Made by a program: the position numbers and the translations under genes. DNA of 64,000 bases from Pseudomonas syringae CC1557. GTDB lineage: Bacteria; Pseudomonadota; Gammaproteobacteria; Pseudomonadales; Pseudomonadaceae. A model generated the notes under the pieces. It was not told the DNA's origin and did not search any database. It saw only the letters and a list, made by a program, of their open reading frames with translations. Positions 17,083 through 25,905 of the stretch are shown here, piece after piece; positions within the stretch are counted from its first letter, which is position 1; the number at the start of each line of letters is the position of its first letter. The stretch covers positions 3,224,001 to 3,288,000 of the forward strand of contig NZ_CP007014.1 in assembly GCF_000452705.1 (NCBI RefSeq). The letters run 5' to 3'.

Positions 17083-18138
17083 TTAAACGCCGACCATCAA
17101 GCGGTTGCGGCCCTGTTTCTTGCCCAGATAAAGCAATGCATCGGCTCGGCTCAGTGCAATCTCGAAACTTTCATCGCGATTGATCGCGACCACCGAAAGC
17201 GTCGCGGTCACCTTCATGACGTGCTCCCTGCTCCAGCCTGATTCGTTGCCAATGCGCGTCCAGATCCGGTCGGCGACCCGTTGCGCATCTTCCGTCGAGA
17301 TGTCGGGCATGAGCACCAGAAACTCTTCGCCGCCCCAGCGGGCCGGCATATCACTGCTGCGCACGCTTGAAGCAATAATGTCTGCCACACGCTGAAGAAC
17401 CACATCGCCGGTCTCATGCCCATGCTGGTCATTGATCAGTTTGAAATGGTCGATATCGAGCAAAATGAGTGACGCCGCCAGGCCCTGACGCCGTGCCTGC
17501 AACTGTCGCACGCGGTCCTGTACCCTGCGGCGCGTGAACAGGTTGGTCAGGCTGTCGCGATTGGCCAGGTGAAACAGACTCAACTGGATGGACGACGTGA
17601 AGCGCACCGAAAGCGCGGTCGCGTAGATCGACAGCGTGGTGGCGGTGAACAGGTTGATGACCCCGAACACATCAAGCGTCGTGCTGCTCAGGCCGGAATT
17701 GAGGCCCATGTGCCGCCGGAATGCGAAGCAGGCAACCAGCGCCGCCAGAATGGCCACGCTGAAAACAATCCGTTTGACGGTTATCAGCTGGAAGGTGAAG
17801 GCAATGACAGGGATGACGCAGAACATGTAAAAACTGAAATTGCTTTCCCACCCCAGCACACAGGTTGCCAATACCGCATGGGCAATGATTTCCAGGCTCA
17901 TCAGTTGCCCGGCCTGCTGGTAACGCTCTCCTCTGATCAGGTAGATACAGTTGACATAAATCAGGGTGCTGACAATGTTGGCAATCCACAGGATTTCAAC
18001 GTGCAGGGCGAGAAACACCAGCAGCGACACGGAGTGGATCCCGAGGGCGACGTAAACGATGGGCGTGATGTGTTTCCAGAACTGGGCGGCCGTGTCCTTG
18101 TACAGCTGGGATCGGTCTTCTGCCGGGAGGGTCATCAT
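17083..18138 (-). CDS. membrane-bound diguanylate cyclase (GGDEF)
   Basis: A 351-residue protein. The first half has about six hydrophobic segments (for example YVALGIHSVSLLVFLALHV), forming a membrane sensor module of MASE-like layout. The second half is a GGDEF domain with the active-site loop RWGGEEFL. The inhibitory I-site RSSD sits exactly five residues before GGEEF, so product feedback inhibition is expected. ILLDIDHFKLIND (metal-binding Asp) and NRDSLTNLFTRR are intact. It should make cyclic di-GMP from GTP. No EAL domain follows. I start at ATG 18138, and a GTG at 18180 is an in-frame alternative. It stands alone between a LysR gene and a hydrolase gene. The signal it senses is unknown. 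Confidence 0.9.
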   Translation of the reverse strand: MMTLPAEDRSQLYKDTAAQFWKHITPIVYVALGIHSVSLLVFLALHVEILWIANIVSTLIYVNCIYLIRGERYQQAGQLMSLEIIAHAVLATCVLGWESNFSFYMFCVIPVIAFTFQLITVKRIVFSVAILAALVACFAFRRHMGLNSGLSSTTLDVFGVINLFTATTLSIYATALSVRFTSSIQLSLFHLANRDSLTNLFTRRRVQDRVRQLQARRQGLAASLILLDIDHFKLINDQHGHETGDVVLQRVADIIASSVRSSDMPARWGGEEFLVLMPDISTEDAQRVADRIWTRIGNESGWSREHVMKVTATLSVVAINRDESFEIALSRADALLYLGKKQGRNRLMVGV

Positions 18139-18362
18139 CACGTTTCTCGAGGGTGCGGGCTGGGTATGACCATGAACCAAGGGGTGAATTCATCGACTCT
18201 GTCGGCAAAAAAGCACACCCCTTGCTACATTGTCTAACAATTTAACAAGCTGCTTTGCGATTATTGGATATGTATCAACGCAATACCAGGCTGCTTTAAT
18301 ACGCGATGATCATCAGCCCGTGGGTTCACGGGCGACCCGACTGACCCAGAGGAAGCATGCTG

Positions 18363-19250
18363 ATGGAACGTCTTACTGCGAAAGATTTTGCGCCTGAACT
18401 GCTTGAGCTCTATGACTATTATGCCCACGGCAAGATCAACAGGCGTGAATTTCTCGACCGTGCCGCACTGTTTACCCTGGGCGGGCTGACGGCCAGCGCA
18501 CTGCTTGCCGCGCTGAGCCCCAACTACGCGCTGGCCACCCAGATCGAGTTCACCGACCCGGATATCGTTGCCGACTACATTACCTATCCGTCCCCAAAGG
18601 GCCATGGTCAGGTACGCGGCTATCTGGTGCGTCCGGCAAAAGCCACCGGCAAAGTGCCTGCTGTTGTCGTGGTGCATGAAAATCGCGGTTTGAACCCGTA
18701 CATCGAAGACGTTGCGCGCCGAGTGGCGAAAGCCGGGTTCATTGCGCTTGCGCCTGATGGCCTGTCCTCGGTCGGCGGCTACCCGGGCAATGACGAAAAG
18801 GGTAAAGAGCTTCAGCAGAAAGTCGATCCGGAAAAGCTCATGAACGACTTCTTTGCCGCTGTCGAGTGGCTGATGAAGCATGACGCCACGACCGGCAAGG
18901 TCGGGATCACCGGTTTCTGCTATGGCGGCGGCGTGGCCAACGCTGCGGCTGTGGCCTATCCGGAACTGGGCGCAGCTGTCTCGTTCTACGGGCGTCAACC
19001 CAACACCGAAGACGTGGCCAGAATCAAGGCTCCGGTAATGATTCACTACGGCGAGCTGGACACCCGCATCAACGAAGGCTGGCCAGCCTATGAGAAGGCC
19101 TTGAAAGCGGCGGGCACGACCTACGAAACCTTCATCTATCCGGGCGCCAACCACGGCTTTCACAACGACTCCACCCCGCGTTATGACGAAGCCGCAGCCA
19201 AACTGGCCTGGGAGCGCACGTTGGGGTGGTTCAACAAGTATCTGGTGTGA
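18363..19250 (+). CDS. Tat-exported dienelactone hydrolase-family protein
   Basis: A 295-residue alpha/beta hydrolase of the dienelactone hydrolase family. Before the catalytic domain there is a twin-arginine signal: RREFLDRAALF followed by a hydrophobic stretch and ALSPNYALA, near residues 25-58. This implies export of the folded enzyme to the periplasm. The nucleophile is Cys in GFCYGGG (about residue 183), with Asp in GELDTR and His in GANHGFHN completing the triad. I start at ATG 18363, which has AGAGGAA at a better distance than the ATG at 18357. A Tat-exported DLH with a roughly 30-residue pre-signal segment is common in proteobacteria under the name YghX or carboxymethylenebutenolidase-like. 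The substrate is unknown, and no aromatic-degradation genes are nearby. Confidence 0.88.
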   Translation: MERLTAKDFAPELLELYDYYAHGKINRREFLDRAALFTLGGLTASALLAALSPNYALATQIEFTDPDIVADYITYPSPKGHGQVRGYLVRPAKATGKVPAVVVVHENRGLNPYIEDVARRVAKAGFIALAPDGLSSVGGYPGNDEKGKELQQKVDPEKLMNDFFAAVEWLMKHDATTGKVGITGFCYGGGVANAAAVAYPELGAAVSFYGRQPNTEDVARIKAPVMIHYGELDTRINEGWPAYEKALKAAGTTYETFIYPGANHGFHNDSTPRYDEAAAKLAWERTLGWFNKYLV

Positions 19251-19274
19251 TGAGCTGCCCCTGACCAGGCACAG

Positions 19275-19358
19275 CAGCGTGGAGCGTGCGGAACGATCAT
19301 CTCGACTATCGTGCGATGCTCCGCGTCGGCATGCAGCTCTGGACGCTCTGCGTCCGGG
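19275..19358. repeat. dispersed inverted repeat, copy C (abuts ydiJ stop)
   Basis: A shorter copy with a partial left arm (19275-19298, AGCGTGGAGCGTGCGGAACG) and a fuller right arm (19304-19358) that ends GGACGCTCTGCGTCCGGG. The right arm ends within 3 bp of the stop codon of the minus-strand gene that terminates at 19359, and the left arm begins about 25 bp after the stop of the plus-strand hydrolase. It therefore occupies the whole gap between two convergent genes and could act as a bidirectional mRNA 3' structure. Confidence 0.75.
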
Positions 19359-22300
19359 TTACAGCGCCCTCACACGCTCCAGCAGCACCTGCAACGGATG
19401 CTGCACCGCCTTGCCATCCTTGCGCTTGACCTGGCTGCGACAAGAATACCCGTCGGCGAGCAGTCGGCCATCACCTCCATGGCGCGCCACCAGTGGCTGC
19501 CAGGACTGTCGGTAAATGGTGTCGCTGGTCTTTGCGTTGCGGGTCTCGTGCCCATAAGTGCCGGACATGCCGCAGCAGCCGCTGGCCAGCACTTCCAGCT
19601 TGAGGCCCGCACGGGCGAAGGTTTTCTGCCAAAGGCCTACGCTGCCCGGCTCGTTGGTCTTTTCAGTGCAGTGCGGCAGGAAGTAATACGTGTCCTGCGT
19701 CACGGCGGCAGACTGATCTTCAAGCGCAGTCGCCAGCCATTCCTGCGGCAGCATGACAACTGGCACGTTCTCGCTGCCCAACGCCTTGCTGTATTCCTGG
19801 CGATAGACCAGGGTCATGGCCGGGTCCAGACCAATCAGTGGAATGTCGTACTCCGCCAATCTGCCAAGCGACTGGCTATTGAAGCTGGCAGCTTTCTCGA
19901 ACGCAGCCAGAAAACCCTGCACCTGCAATGGCTTGCCATTGGGCGCAAACGGCGCAAGGTAAACCTGATAGCCAAGGCGCGAGATCAGTTCCAGCCAGTC
20001 TGCCGCCAGTGGCGTTTCGAAATAACGGGTGAATGCATCCTGAACCAGCACCACCGTACGCTTGCGTTGCTGTTCGCTCAGTGCAGCCAGGCGCTGTGGC
20101 GTGGCGATGCCGACATTCCAGCGAGCGCAGGCGGCACGAAAGTCCATCAGGCTCAACAGCGGGCTGTCGACCATTCCGGCAACGTGCTCCAGCAGGTAGC
20201 GCACCGGTTTTGCGCCCATGATCGCGTTGTAAAGCTTCGGGAAGCGTGCCAGATGCGGAATGCTGAATTCCAGCGAGCCGATCAGGTAATCCTTGATCGG
20301 GCGCAGGTAACGGCTGTGATACAGCTCCAGAAAGCGTGAGCGAAACTCGGGCACATTGACTTTGACCGGGCACTGCCCTGCGCAGGATTTACAGGCCAGG
20401 CAACCGGCCATGGCGTCATAGACTTCGTGGGAGAAATCTTTCTGCCCGGCGACTCTGGCCACACTGTTGACGGTTCGCTGGGCCAGGCTTTTCAGCACGT
20501 TTGCGGTGCGCGCCCTGGCGCTGGCCGTCAGGACGTTCACATCCTGCTCGCCCTGCAAGCGCAACCATTCGCGCACCAGCGACGCACGGCCCTTGGGTGA
20601 ATGAATGCGGTCTCGGGTGGCTTTCCACGACGGGCACATGGCGTCGTCGGTGTCGTAGTTGTAACAGGCGCCATTGCCGTTGCAATGCAGCGCGCTGTCG
20701 TAGCTCTTCCAGACGCGCTCGTCGATCTTGCGGTCCAGATCGCCGCGTAGCGTCACTTCATCCACCAAGGTCAGACGCGCCTCGGGCACTGTCGCAGGCG
20801 TGGCGATCTTGCCGGGATTAAGCTGATTGAATGGGTCGCAGGCCGCTTTTAGCGCCTGCAACGCCGGGTACAACTCGCCGAAATACTCAGGCACATACTG
20901 CGAGCGCAGACCCTTGCCGTGTTCACCCCACAACAGACCGCCGTAGCGTTTGGTCAACGCGGCAACCGCGTCGGAAATCGGGCGAATCAGCGCCGCCTGC
21001 GCCGGGTCTTTCATGTCCAGAATAGGCCGTACATGCAGCACGCCCGCGTCCACATGGCCGAACATGCCGTATTGCAGGCCATAGCTGTCCAGCAGCGCAC
21101 GGAACTCCTGAATGTAGTCGGCGAGGTTTTCCGGTGGCACGGCGGTGTCTTCCACAAACGGCTGCGGCCGGGCTTCACCCTGGACGTTACCCAGCAAGCC
21201 CACCGAGCGCTTGCGCATGGTGTAGACCCGGCTCACCGCCGCGCTGCCGACTGCCAGCGTATGCCCGAGGCGCACCACCGAGGTGTCTGCCTGCAAGTGC
21301 GCGACAAACGCATGCACGCGCTGCTCTACTTCCTCCAGTTCGTCGCCACTGAACTCGATCAGGTTGATGCCCAGCGTCGGCGTCGCCGGATCCTGAGGGA
21401 AGTACTCCGCCACGCCATGCCAGACGATGTCCTGCATCGCCAGCATCAGCACCTTGGAGTCCACGGTTTCAATGGACAAAGGCTTGTGCGCCATCAAGGC
21501 CTTGGCATCGCGCAAGGCGTCCATGAACCCGGCGTAGCGCACGTTGACCAGAATCGAGTGCCTGGGAATCGGCAGCACATTGAGCCTGGCTTCGACGATG
21601 AAGCCCAGCGACCCTTCGGAGCCGCACAGCACGCTGTTGAGGTTGAAGCGCCCGTCTTCCTCGCGCAGGTGCGCCAGGTCATAGCCCGTCAGGCAGCGAT
21701 TCAGCGGCGGAAAGATGTCCTTGATCAGTTGCGCCTGGCTGTCGGCAATCTGCTGCGCGCAGCGGTACACGTCACCGGCCCGATCAACACGCGCCTGTTC
21801 ACTGGCCAGCTGCACGGGGCCCATCGCCTGGCTGTGAACGTACGAACCGCCGAGCAACACGGTCGACAGCTCCAGGACATGGTCACGCGTCTTGCCGTAA
21901 GTACAACTGCCCTGCCCGCTGGCGTCGGTATTGATCATGCCGCCCACGGTGGCACGGTTGGACGTCGACAATTCCGGCGCAAAAAACAGCCCGTGCGGTT
22001 TGAGCGCGGCATTCAGCTGATCCTTGACCACGCCGGTCTGCACCCGCACCCAGCGTTCCTCGACGTTGATTTCAAGGATGTTGTTCATGTGCCGAGACAG
22101 ATCGACCACCACGCCATCGGTCAGCGACTGCCCGTTGGTGCCGGTGCCGCCGCCACGCGGGGTCAATACCACCTGCTGGTGCTCGGGCCGCGCGGCCAGT
22201 CGCGCGACGATCGCCACATCATGGCTGTCCATCGGAAATACCGCCGCCTGTGGCAAGCGCTGATAGATGGAGTTGTCGGTGGCCAGCACCGTGCGCGACC

Positions 22301-22406
22301 CATGATCTCTGGCGATTTCGCCGCGAAAGCCGCCCTCGACCAGCGCATTGAGGAAACGGTCGTAATGGCCGACCTGTACTGAGGTCGGTTTCAGCAGCGC
22401 AATCAT
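19359..22406 (-). CDS. ydiJ: FAD-linked oxidase with Fe-S C-terminal part, YdiJ-type D-2-hydroxyacid dehydrogenase
   Basis: A 1015-residue fusion, the size of E. coli YdiJ. The N-terminal FAD-binding PCMH domain has TPRGGGTGTNGQS (about residues 83-95). A FAD-linked oxidase C-terminal domain follows to about residue 540. Next is a [4Fe-4S]-binding region with CLACKSCAGQCPVK (about residues 667-680) and finally a CCG-type domain with SGCCGMSGTYGHE near the C-terminus. Family members oxidise D-2-hydroxyglutarate or related D-2-hydroxyacids and pass electrons to a membrane acceptor, and YdiJ itself is annotated as a D-2-hydroxyglutarate dehydrogenase. It is transcribed alone, divergent from a LysR gene across a 154-bp gap. 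Regulation by that LysR is a reasonable guess. Confidence 0.9.
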   Translation of the reverse strand: MIALLKPTSVQVGHYDRFLNALVEGGFRGEIARDHGSRTVLATDNSIYQRLPQAAVFPMDSHDVAIVARLAARPEHQQVVLTPRGGGTGTNGQSLTDGVVVDLSRHMNNILEINVEERWVRVQTGVVKDQLNAALKPHGLFFAPELSTSNRATVGGMINTDASGQGSCTYGKTRDHVLELSTVLLGGSYVHSQAMGPVQLASEQARVDRAGDVYRCAQQIADSQAQLIKDIFPPLNRCLTGYDLAHLREEDGRFNLNSVLCGSEGSLGFIVEARLNVLPIPRHSILVNVRYAGFMDALRDAKALMAHKPLSIETVDSKVLMLAMQDIVWHGVAEYFPQDPATPTLGINLIEFSGDELEEVEQRVHAFVAHLQADTSVVRLGHTLAVGSAAVSRVYTMRKRSVGLLGNVQGEARPQPFVEDTAVPPENLADYIQEFRALLDSYGLQYGMFGHVDAGVLHVRPILDMKDPAQAALIRPISDAVAALTKRYGGLLWGEHGKGLRSQYVPEYFGELYPALQALKAACDPFNQLNPGKIATPATVPEARLTLVDEVTLRGDLDRKIDERVWKSYDSALHCNGNGACYNYDTDDAMCPSWKATRDRIHSPKGRASLVREWLRLQGEQDVNVLTASARARTANVLKSLAQRTVNSVARVAGQKDFSHEVYDAMAGCLACKSCAGQCPVKVNVPEFRSRFLELYHSRYLRPIKDYLIGSLEFSIPHLARFPKLYNAIMGAKPVRYLLEHVAGMVDSPLLSLMDFRAACARWNVGIATPQRLAALSEQQRKRTVVLVQDAFTRYFETPLAADWLELISRLGYQVYLAPFAPNGKPLQVQGFLAAFEKAASFNSQSLGRLAEYDIPLIGLDPAMTLVYRQEYSKALGSENVPVVMLPQEWLATALEDQSAAVTQDTYYFLPHCTEKTNEPGSVGLWQKTFARAGLKLEVLASGCCGMSGTYGHETRNAKTSDTIYRQSWQPLVARHGGDGRLLADGYSCRSQVKRKDGKAVQHPLQVLLERVRAL

Positions 22407-22560
22407 GGTGGTCTTCCTGGCTGGCTAGGCGTTTTATATGCAAAGCACGTATGCTTCGAAACGCTCGTATGCATGGTGTTATCAACGGTTACCGTGATTC
22501 TCCCGCCTGTCATGCTCCAGCGCAAACGTAAAACATGCCGTTTTTCCATGAGTTTTATGA
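22407..22560. promoter_or_regulatory. divergent ydiJ / LysR intergenic region with repeated half-sites
   Basis: This 154-bp region must hold both promoters. Visible elements are CGTATGC at 22448-22454 and again at 22466-22472 (18 bp apart, roughly two helical turns), TATGCA motifs on both sides, and a dyad ACGGT-T-ACCGT at 22485-22495. The two CGTATGC copies on the same face fit a dimeric regulator such as LysR. Which gene they serve is not determined by the sequence. Confidence 0.45.
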
Positions 22561-23466
22561 ATGAACACCAGAAGACTGACGCCTTCGATGTCACTGCTCC
22601 TCGCTTTCGAGGCAGCGGCCCGGCATGGCAGCTTCACCAAGGCTGCAGATGAACTGGCCCTGACCCAGAGCGCGGTCAGCCGTCAGGTACAGTCACTGGA
22701 AGCGCAACTGCAGGTCGAGCTGTTCAAACGTGATGGCAGGCGCATCGAGCTGACCACCGCAGGCGCGTTGTATCAGCACGAACTGGCCGCTGCACTGGGC
22801 CGCATCCGCAGCGCGACCTTGCAGACCATCGCCCACAAGTCCGAGGGTGGCACTCTGCATCTGGCCGTGCTGCCGACCTTCGGCTCCAAATGGCTGCTGC
22901 CGCGGATGAATGATTTCTACACCGGGCATCCTGGCTATGTTGTGCACATTCACTCGCGCATCGTGCATGCCGACCTGACGCCGGCCGCCAGCGAAATGAA
23001 CGCTATCATTTGTGCGGGCCATGGCAACTGGCCGGGTTACATCGCGCATCCGCTGGTCAGCGAGAAGTTGGTGGTCATCGCCAGCCCTGCTGCGCTTGCC
23101 GGCTACCCGTCAATGACCTTGGCACAGGTTGCCCAGCAGTCGTTGCTGAGCGTGGTGTCTCGGCCCAATGCCTGGTCGGACTGGTTCGACAGCAATCAAC
23201 TGGCCCATCACATCATGCGCCTCGGCCCGAGCTTCGAACTGACCTCACACCTGATTCAAGCGGTGGCCGCGGGGATCGGCATTGCGCTGGTGCCACGCAT
23301 TCTGGTGCAGGATGAGATCAGCAACGGCGAACTGGTCACGCTGTTCGAGCCCATGGACAGCGGACGCAATTACTACCTGGCCTACGCCACGCGCTTTCAG
23401 AACCTGCCGTCGCTGTGTGTATTCCGGGACTGGCTATTGTCGACGCCCTTTCCAGACAGTCTGTGA
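22561..23466 (+). CDS. LysR-family regulator, GcvA-like
   Basis: A 301-residue LysR protein of the GcvA subgroup: MNTRRLTPSMSLLLAFEAAA, then RHGSFTKAADELALTQSAVSRQ, the typical HTH at about residues 20-42. The effector domain follows from about residue 95. It is divergent from ydiJ (154-bp gap) and is followed 25 bp later by a second LysR gene with the same HTH pattern (GSFTRAASELNLTQSAISRQ), so the two look like an old duplication. It may regulate ydiJ, its downstream neighbour, or the transporter operon at 24583. The ATG at 22561 is the first codon that gives a family-type N-terminus. The ligand is unknown. Confidence 0.88.
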   Translation: MNTRRLTPSMSLLLAFEAAARHGSFTKAADELALTQSAVSRQVQSLEAQLQVELFKRDGRRIELTTAGALYQHELAAALGRIRSATLQTIAHKSEGGTLHLAVLPTFGSKWLLPRMNDFYTGHPGYVVHIHSRIVHADLTPAASEMNAIICAGHGNWPGYIAHPLVSEKLVVIASPAALAGYPSMTLAQVAQQSLLSVVSRPNAWSDWFDSNQLAHHIMRLGPSFELTSHLIQAVAAGIGIALVPRILVQDEISNGELVTLFEPMDSGRNYYLAYATRFQNLPSLCVFRDWLLSTPFPDSL

Positions 23467-23491
23467 ATCGAGTCCGTAAACAGGAGCCACC

Positions 23492-24400
23492 GTGCGTATC
23501 GAGCCTCTTCCGCCACTGCAGAACCTGATTGCCTTCGAAGCCACCGTGCGGCATGGCAGCTTTACTCGCGCTGCCAGCGAGTTGAACCTGACCCAGAGCG
23601 CGATCAGCCGTCAGGTCGCCCAGCTCGAAGAATTCCTCGGCCGGGCGTTATTCCGGCGCGAGCACAAGCGTATTCACCTGACAGTCGCCGGGCAGATCTA
23701 CGCCGAACAGATCCAGCGCATGCTGACCCTGTGTGCCGAGGCCACGACACAGGTCATCACCCACAGCGGCGATCAACAGCTGACGCTGGCCTGTTCCAGT
23801 GGTGTTGCGGCCTTGTGGTTAGGCCCGCTGCTCGGCCGTTATCGCGATGCGTTTCCGGCCGTGGATATCCGCTTGCGGGTGGTCGACGGGCTGGATTCGC
23901 TGATCCGCGCTGAATTCGATCTGGCGCTGTATTTTTTGCGCGAAGTGTCACCCGCAGGCCTGGACAGCAAGCTGCTGTTCGCCGAATCAGTGAATGCCTA
24001 CTGCTCGCCCGACTACCTGAAAGGCCAGGTGCTGGAACCTGCACAGCTGCTGGATCACTGTCTGCTGATGCTCGAAGACGGTCAGCGTCAGTGGCTGTCC
24101 TGGTCAGACTGGTTTGGCCGTCAGGGCGTCGATGCCTCGCTGATCCGCCAGCGCATGACGGTAAATCTGTACCCGGTACTGGTCGATCTGGCCATTGCCG
24201 GGCATGGCATCGTGCTGGGCTGGCAACCGATGATCAATCGCCACGTGCAATCCGGTGCGCTGGTGCCAGCCTGCAACAGCAGCGTTGGCGCAGTCGGTGG
24301 CTATTACTTGCTGACACCCAGCGGCAAGATGCCCCGTCGCGCAGCACGTGCTTTCGAAAAATGGCTGACAGAGAAAATAGCGCAGCCCCTGAAACCCTGA
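23492..24400 (+). CDS. LysR-family regulator, GcvA-like
   Basis: A 302-residue LysR regulator closely similar in layout to the one before it. It starts at GTG 23492 with AGGAGCC about 6 bp upstream. The HTH reads RHGSFTRAASELNLTQSAIS (about residues 20-39). The ligand-binding domain has the usual two lobes, and near residue 175 a cysteine-containing NAYCSPDY segment. It precedes an MFS transporter-amidohydrolase pair by 182 bp on the same strand, with a strong palindrome in that gap. It is the likeliest regulator of the pair. Two adjacent GcvA-like paralogs suggest related ligands for the ydiJ and amidohydrolase units. Confidence 0.88.
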   Translation: MRIEPLPPLQNLIAFEATVRHGSFTRAASELNLTQSAISRQVAQLEEFLGRALFRREHKRIHLTVAGQIYAEQIQRMLTLCAEATTQVITHSGDQQLTLACSSGVAALWLGPLLGRYRDAFPAVDIRLRVVDGLDSLIRAEFDLALYFLREVSPAGLDSKLLFAESVNAYCSPDYLKGQVLEPAQLLDHCLLMLEDGQRQWLSWSDWFGRQGVDASLIRQRMTVNLYPVLVDLAIAGHGIVLGWQPMINRHVQSGALVPACNSSVGAVGGYYLLTPSGKMPRRAARAFEKWLTEKIAQPLKP

Positions 24401-24403
24401 CAC

Positions 24404-24426
24404 TTGCATGCGTCATGCGCATGCAA
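24404..24426. promoter_or_regulatory. perfect 9-5-9 palindrome, candidate operator
   Basis: TTGCATGCG and CGCATGCAA flank a 5-bp spacer (TCATG). Nine base pairs match exactly in each arm. It lies just after the LysR stop and about 160 bp before the MFS start, a usual distance for an activator or repressor site. An arm of nine matched bases is unlikely by chance at a gene border. Confidence 0.55.
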
Positions 24427-24552
24427 ACCTGCGTAATAAGCGTTTTCTCCAAACCGGCTCAGCACCTACTCTCGAACCAAGCGGGCCAAGACCCGACTCT
24501 GCCGCACCTCGCCAACTCTGCCCTTAATCAATGCAGCCAATGCAGGGGCTTC

Positions 24553-24573
24553 CCTGCGTGATTCGCATGCAGG
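24553..24573. promoter_or_regulatory. imperfect palindrome over the MFS ribosome-binding site
   Basis: CCTGCGTG, ATTCG spacer, CATGCAGG: seven of eight positions pair. The right arm runs into the AGGAG Shine-Dalgarno sequence at 24571-24575, ahead of the GTG start at 24583. It shares the GCATGC core with the perfect palindrome at 24404. It could be a second operator, or an mRNA hairpin that hides the ribosome-binding site. Confidence 0.4.
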
Positions 24574-24582
24574 AGCCAACCA

Positions 24583-25905
24583 GTGAGCACTACACAACAA
24601 TCGGCCTCACAGCACCATGATCGAACCCATCAGCAGAAAGCGCGCCGCGCAGTCACCGCCACAGTGATCGGCAATGGCCTTGAATGGTTCGACTTTACGG
24701 TTTACAGCTTCTTCTCGGTCATCATTGCCAAAGTATTCTTCCCCACCGGCAGCGAACTGACCTCTTACCTGCTGGCACTGGCGACGTTCGGCGTCGGTTT
24801 TTTCATGCGCCCGGTCGGCGGCATCGTGCTCGGCATCTACAGTGACAAGCGTGGTCGCAAGGCTGCGCTGTCGCTGACCATCCTGCTCATGGCGCTGGGC
24901 ACACTGATCATCGGCCTGACCCCGAGCTTCGCGCAGATCGGCTACCTGGCACCGGTGCTGATCGTGCTGGCGCGCCTGCTGCAGGGCTTCTCCGCCGGTG
25001 GCGAAATGGGCAGCGCCACCGCCTTTCTAACTGAGCATGCCCCCGAGGGCAAGAAGGCTTTCTATTCCAGCTGGATTCAGGCCAGCATCGGCGTTGCGGT
25101 GCTGCTCGGCTCGGCACTGGGTGCGCTCCTGTCGACGTATCTGACCCAGGCACAGCTCGAAAGCTGGGGCTGGCGTGTGCCGTTTCTGATCGGCACGCTG
25201 ATTGGCCCGGTCGGCTTCTACATTCGCAGCCGGGTCGACGAAACGCCTGCTTACAACGCCGCCAAACAGGTCGAATCGCCCCTGCGCGAAGTCATACAAA
25301 CGTATCCGCGCCAGACACTCATCAGCTTTTCGCTGGTGGTGCTGTGGACCGTCTGCACCTACGCGATCCTGTTCTACATTCCATCCTATGCGCAGCGCGT
25401 ACTTGGCCTGCCGTCATGGATGGGATTCAGCGCCGGCATGATGGGCGGCGCGGTGCTGATCGTCGCCACCCCGATTGTCGGCGCACTGGCCGACCGCAGC
25501 GGCCATCGTCCCTGGTTGCTGGGATCGGCCATCGCAATCTTCTTCAGCGCCTACCCGATGTTTCTGCTCATCAACCAGATGCCGGGGCTTTATTCGCTGC
25601 TGATCTTCGAGCTGGTGCTCGGCTTGCTGATCTCCGCCTACATCGGTTCGATCCTCGCGGCCTTTGGTGAGTTGTTGCCGACCCACGTGCTGTCCACCGG
25701 CCTGTCAGTGGCCTACAACTTCGCCGTGACCATTTTCGGCGGCTTTGCCACCTTCACCATTACCTGGTTGATCTCCACAACCGGCAGCAACCTTGCACCC
25801 GCCTTTTACATCATGTTCGCCGCCATCGTCAGCGGCAGCGGCGCGCTGCTCTATAGCGATCGCGCGCCAACCGTTCATCGCCCTTTGACTGGAGCTTTCC
25901 AATGA
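24583..25905 (+). CDS. MFS transporter, metabolite:H+ symporter (MHS) type
   Basis: A 440-residue major-facilitator protein with about twelve hydrophobic helices. GNGLEWFDFTVYSFF in the first helix and MRPVGGIVLGIYSDKRGRK in the loop between helices 2 and 3 are hallmarks of the MHS group (ProP, KgtP, citrate and shikimate carriers). I use the GTG at 24583, with AGGAG 8 bp upstream. Its stop overlaps the start of the amidohydrolase by 4 bp, so it probably imports that enzyme's substrate or exports its product. MHS carriers usually take up organic acids or zwitterions. The particular ligand is unknown. Confidence 0.92.
   Translation: MSTTQQSASQHHDRTHQQKARRAVTATVIGNGLEWFDFTVYSFFSVIIAKVFFPTGSELTSYLLALATFGVGFFMRPVGGIVLGIYSDKRGRKAALSLTILLMALGTLIIGLTPSFAQIGYLAPVLIVLARLLQGFSAGGEMGSATAFLTEHAPEGKKAFYSSWIQASIGVAVLLGSALGALLSTYLTQAQLESWGWRVPFLIGTLIGPVGFYIRSRVDETPAYNAAKQVESPLREVIQTYPRQTLISFSLVVLWTVCTYAILFYIPSYAQRVLGLPSWMGFSAGMMGGAVLIVATPIVGALADRSGHRPWLLGSAIAIFFSAYPMFLLINQMPGLYSLLIFELVLGLLISAYIGSILAAFGELLPTHVLSTGLSVAYNFAVTIFGGFATFTITWLISTTGSNLAPAFYIMFAAIVSGSGALLYSDRAPTVHRPLTGAFQ

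Noticed and set aside
20919..22382. Plus-strand reading frame of 487 codons opposite ydiJ
   Set aside because: Antisense shadow of a convincing gene, without recognisable domains or a ribosome-binding site.
23118..23134. TTGGCACAGGTTGC resembling a sigma-54 promoter
   Set aside because: Only eight bases separate GG and GC, where ten are required, and it is inside a LysR coding sequence.
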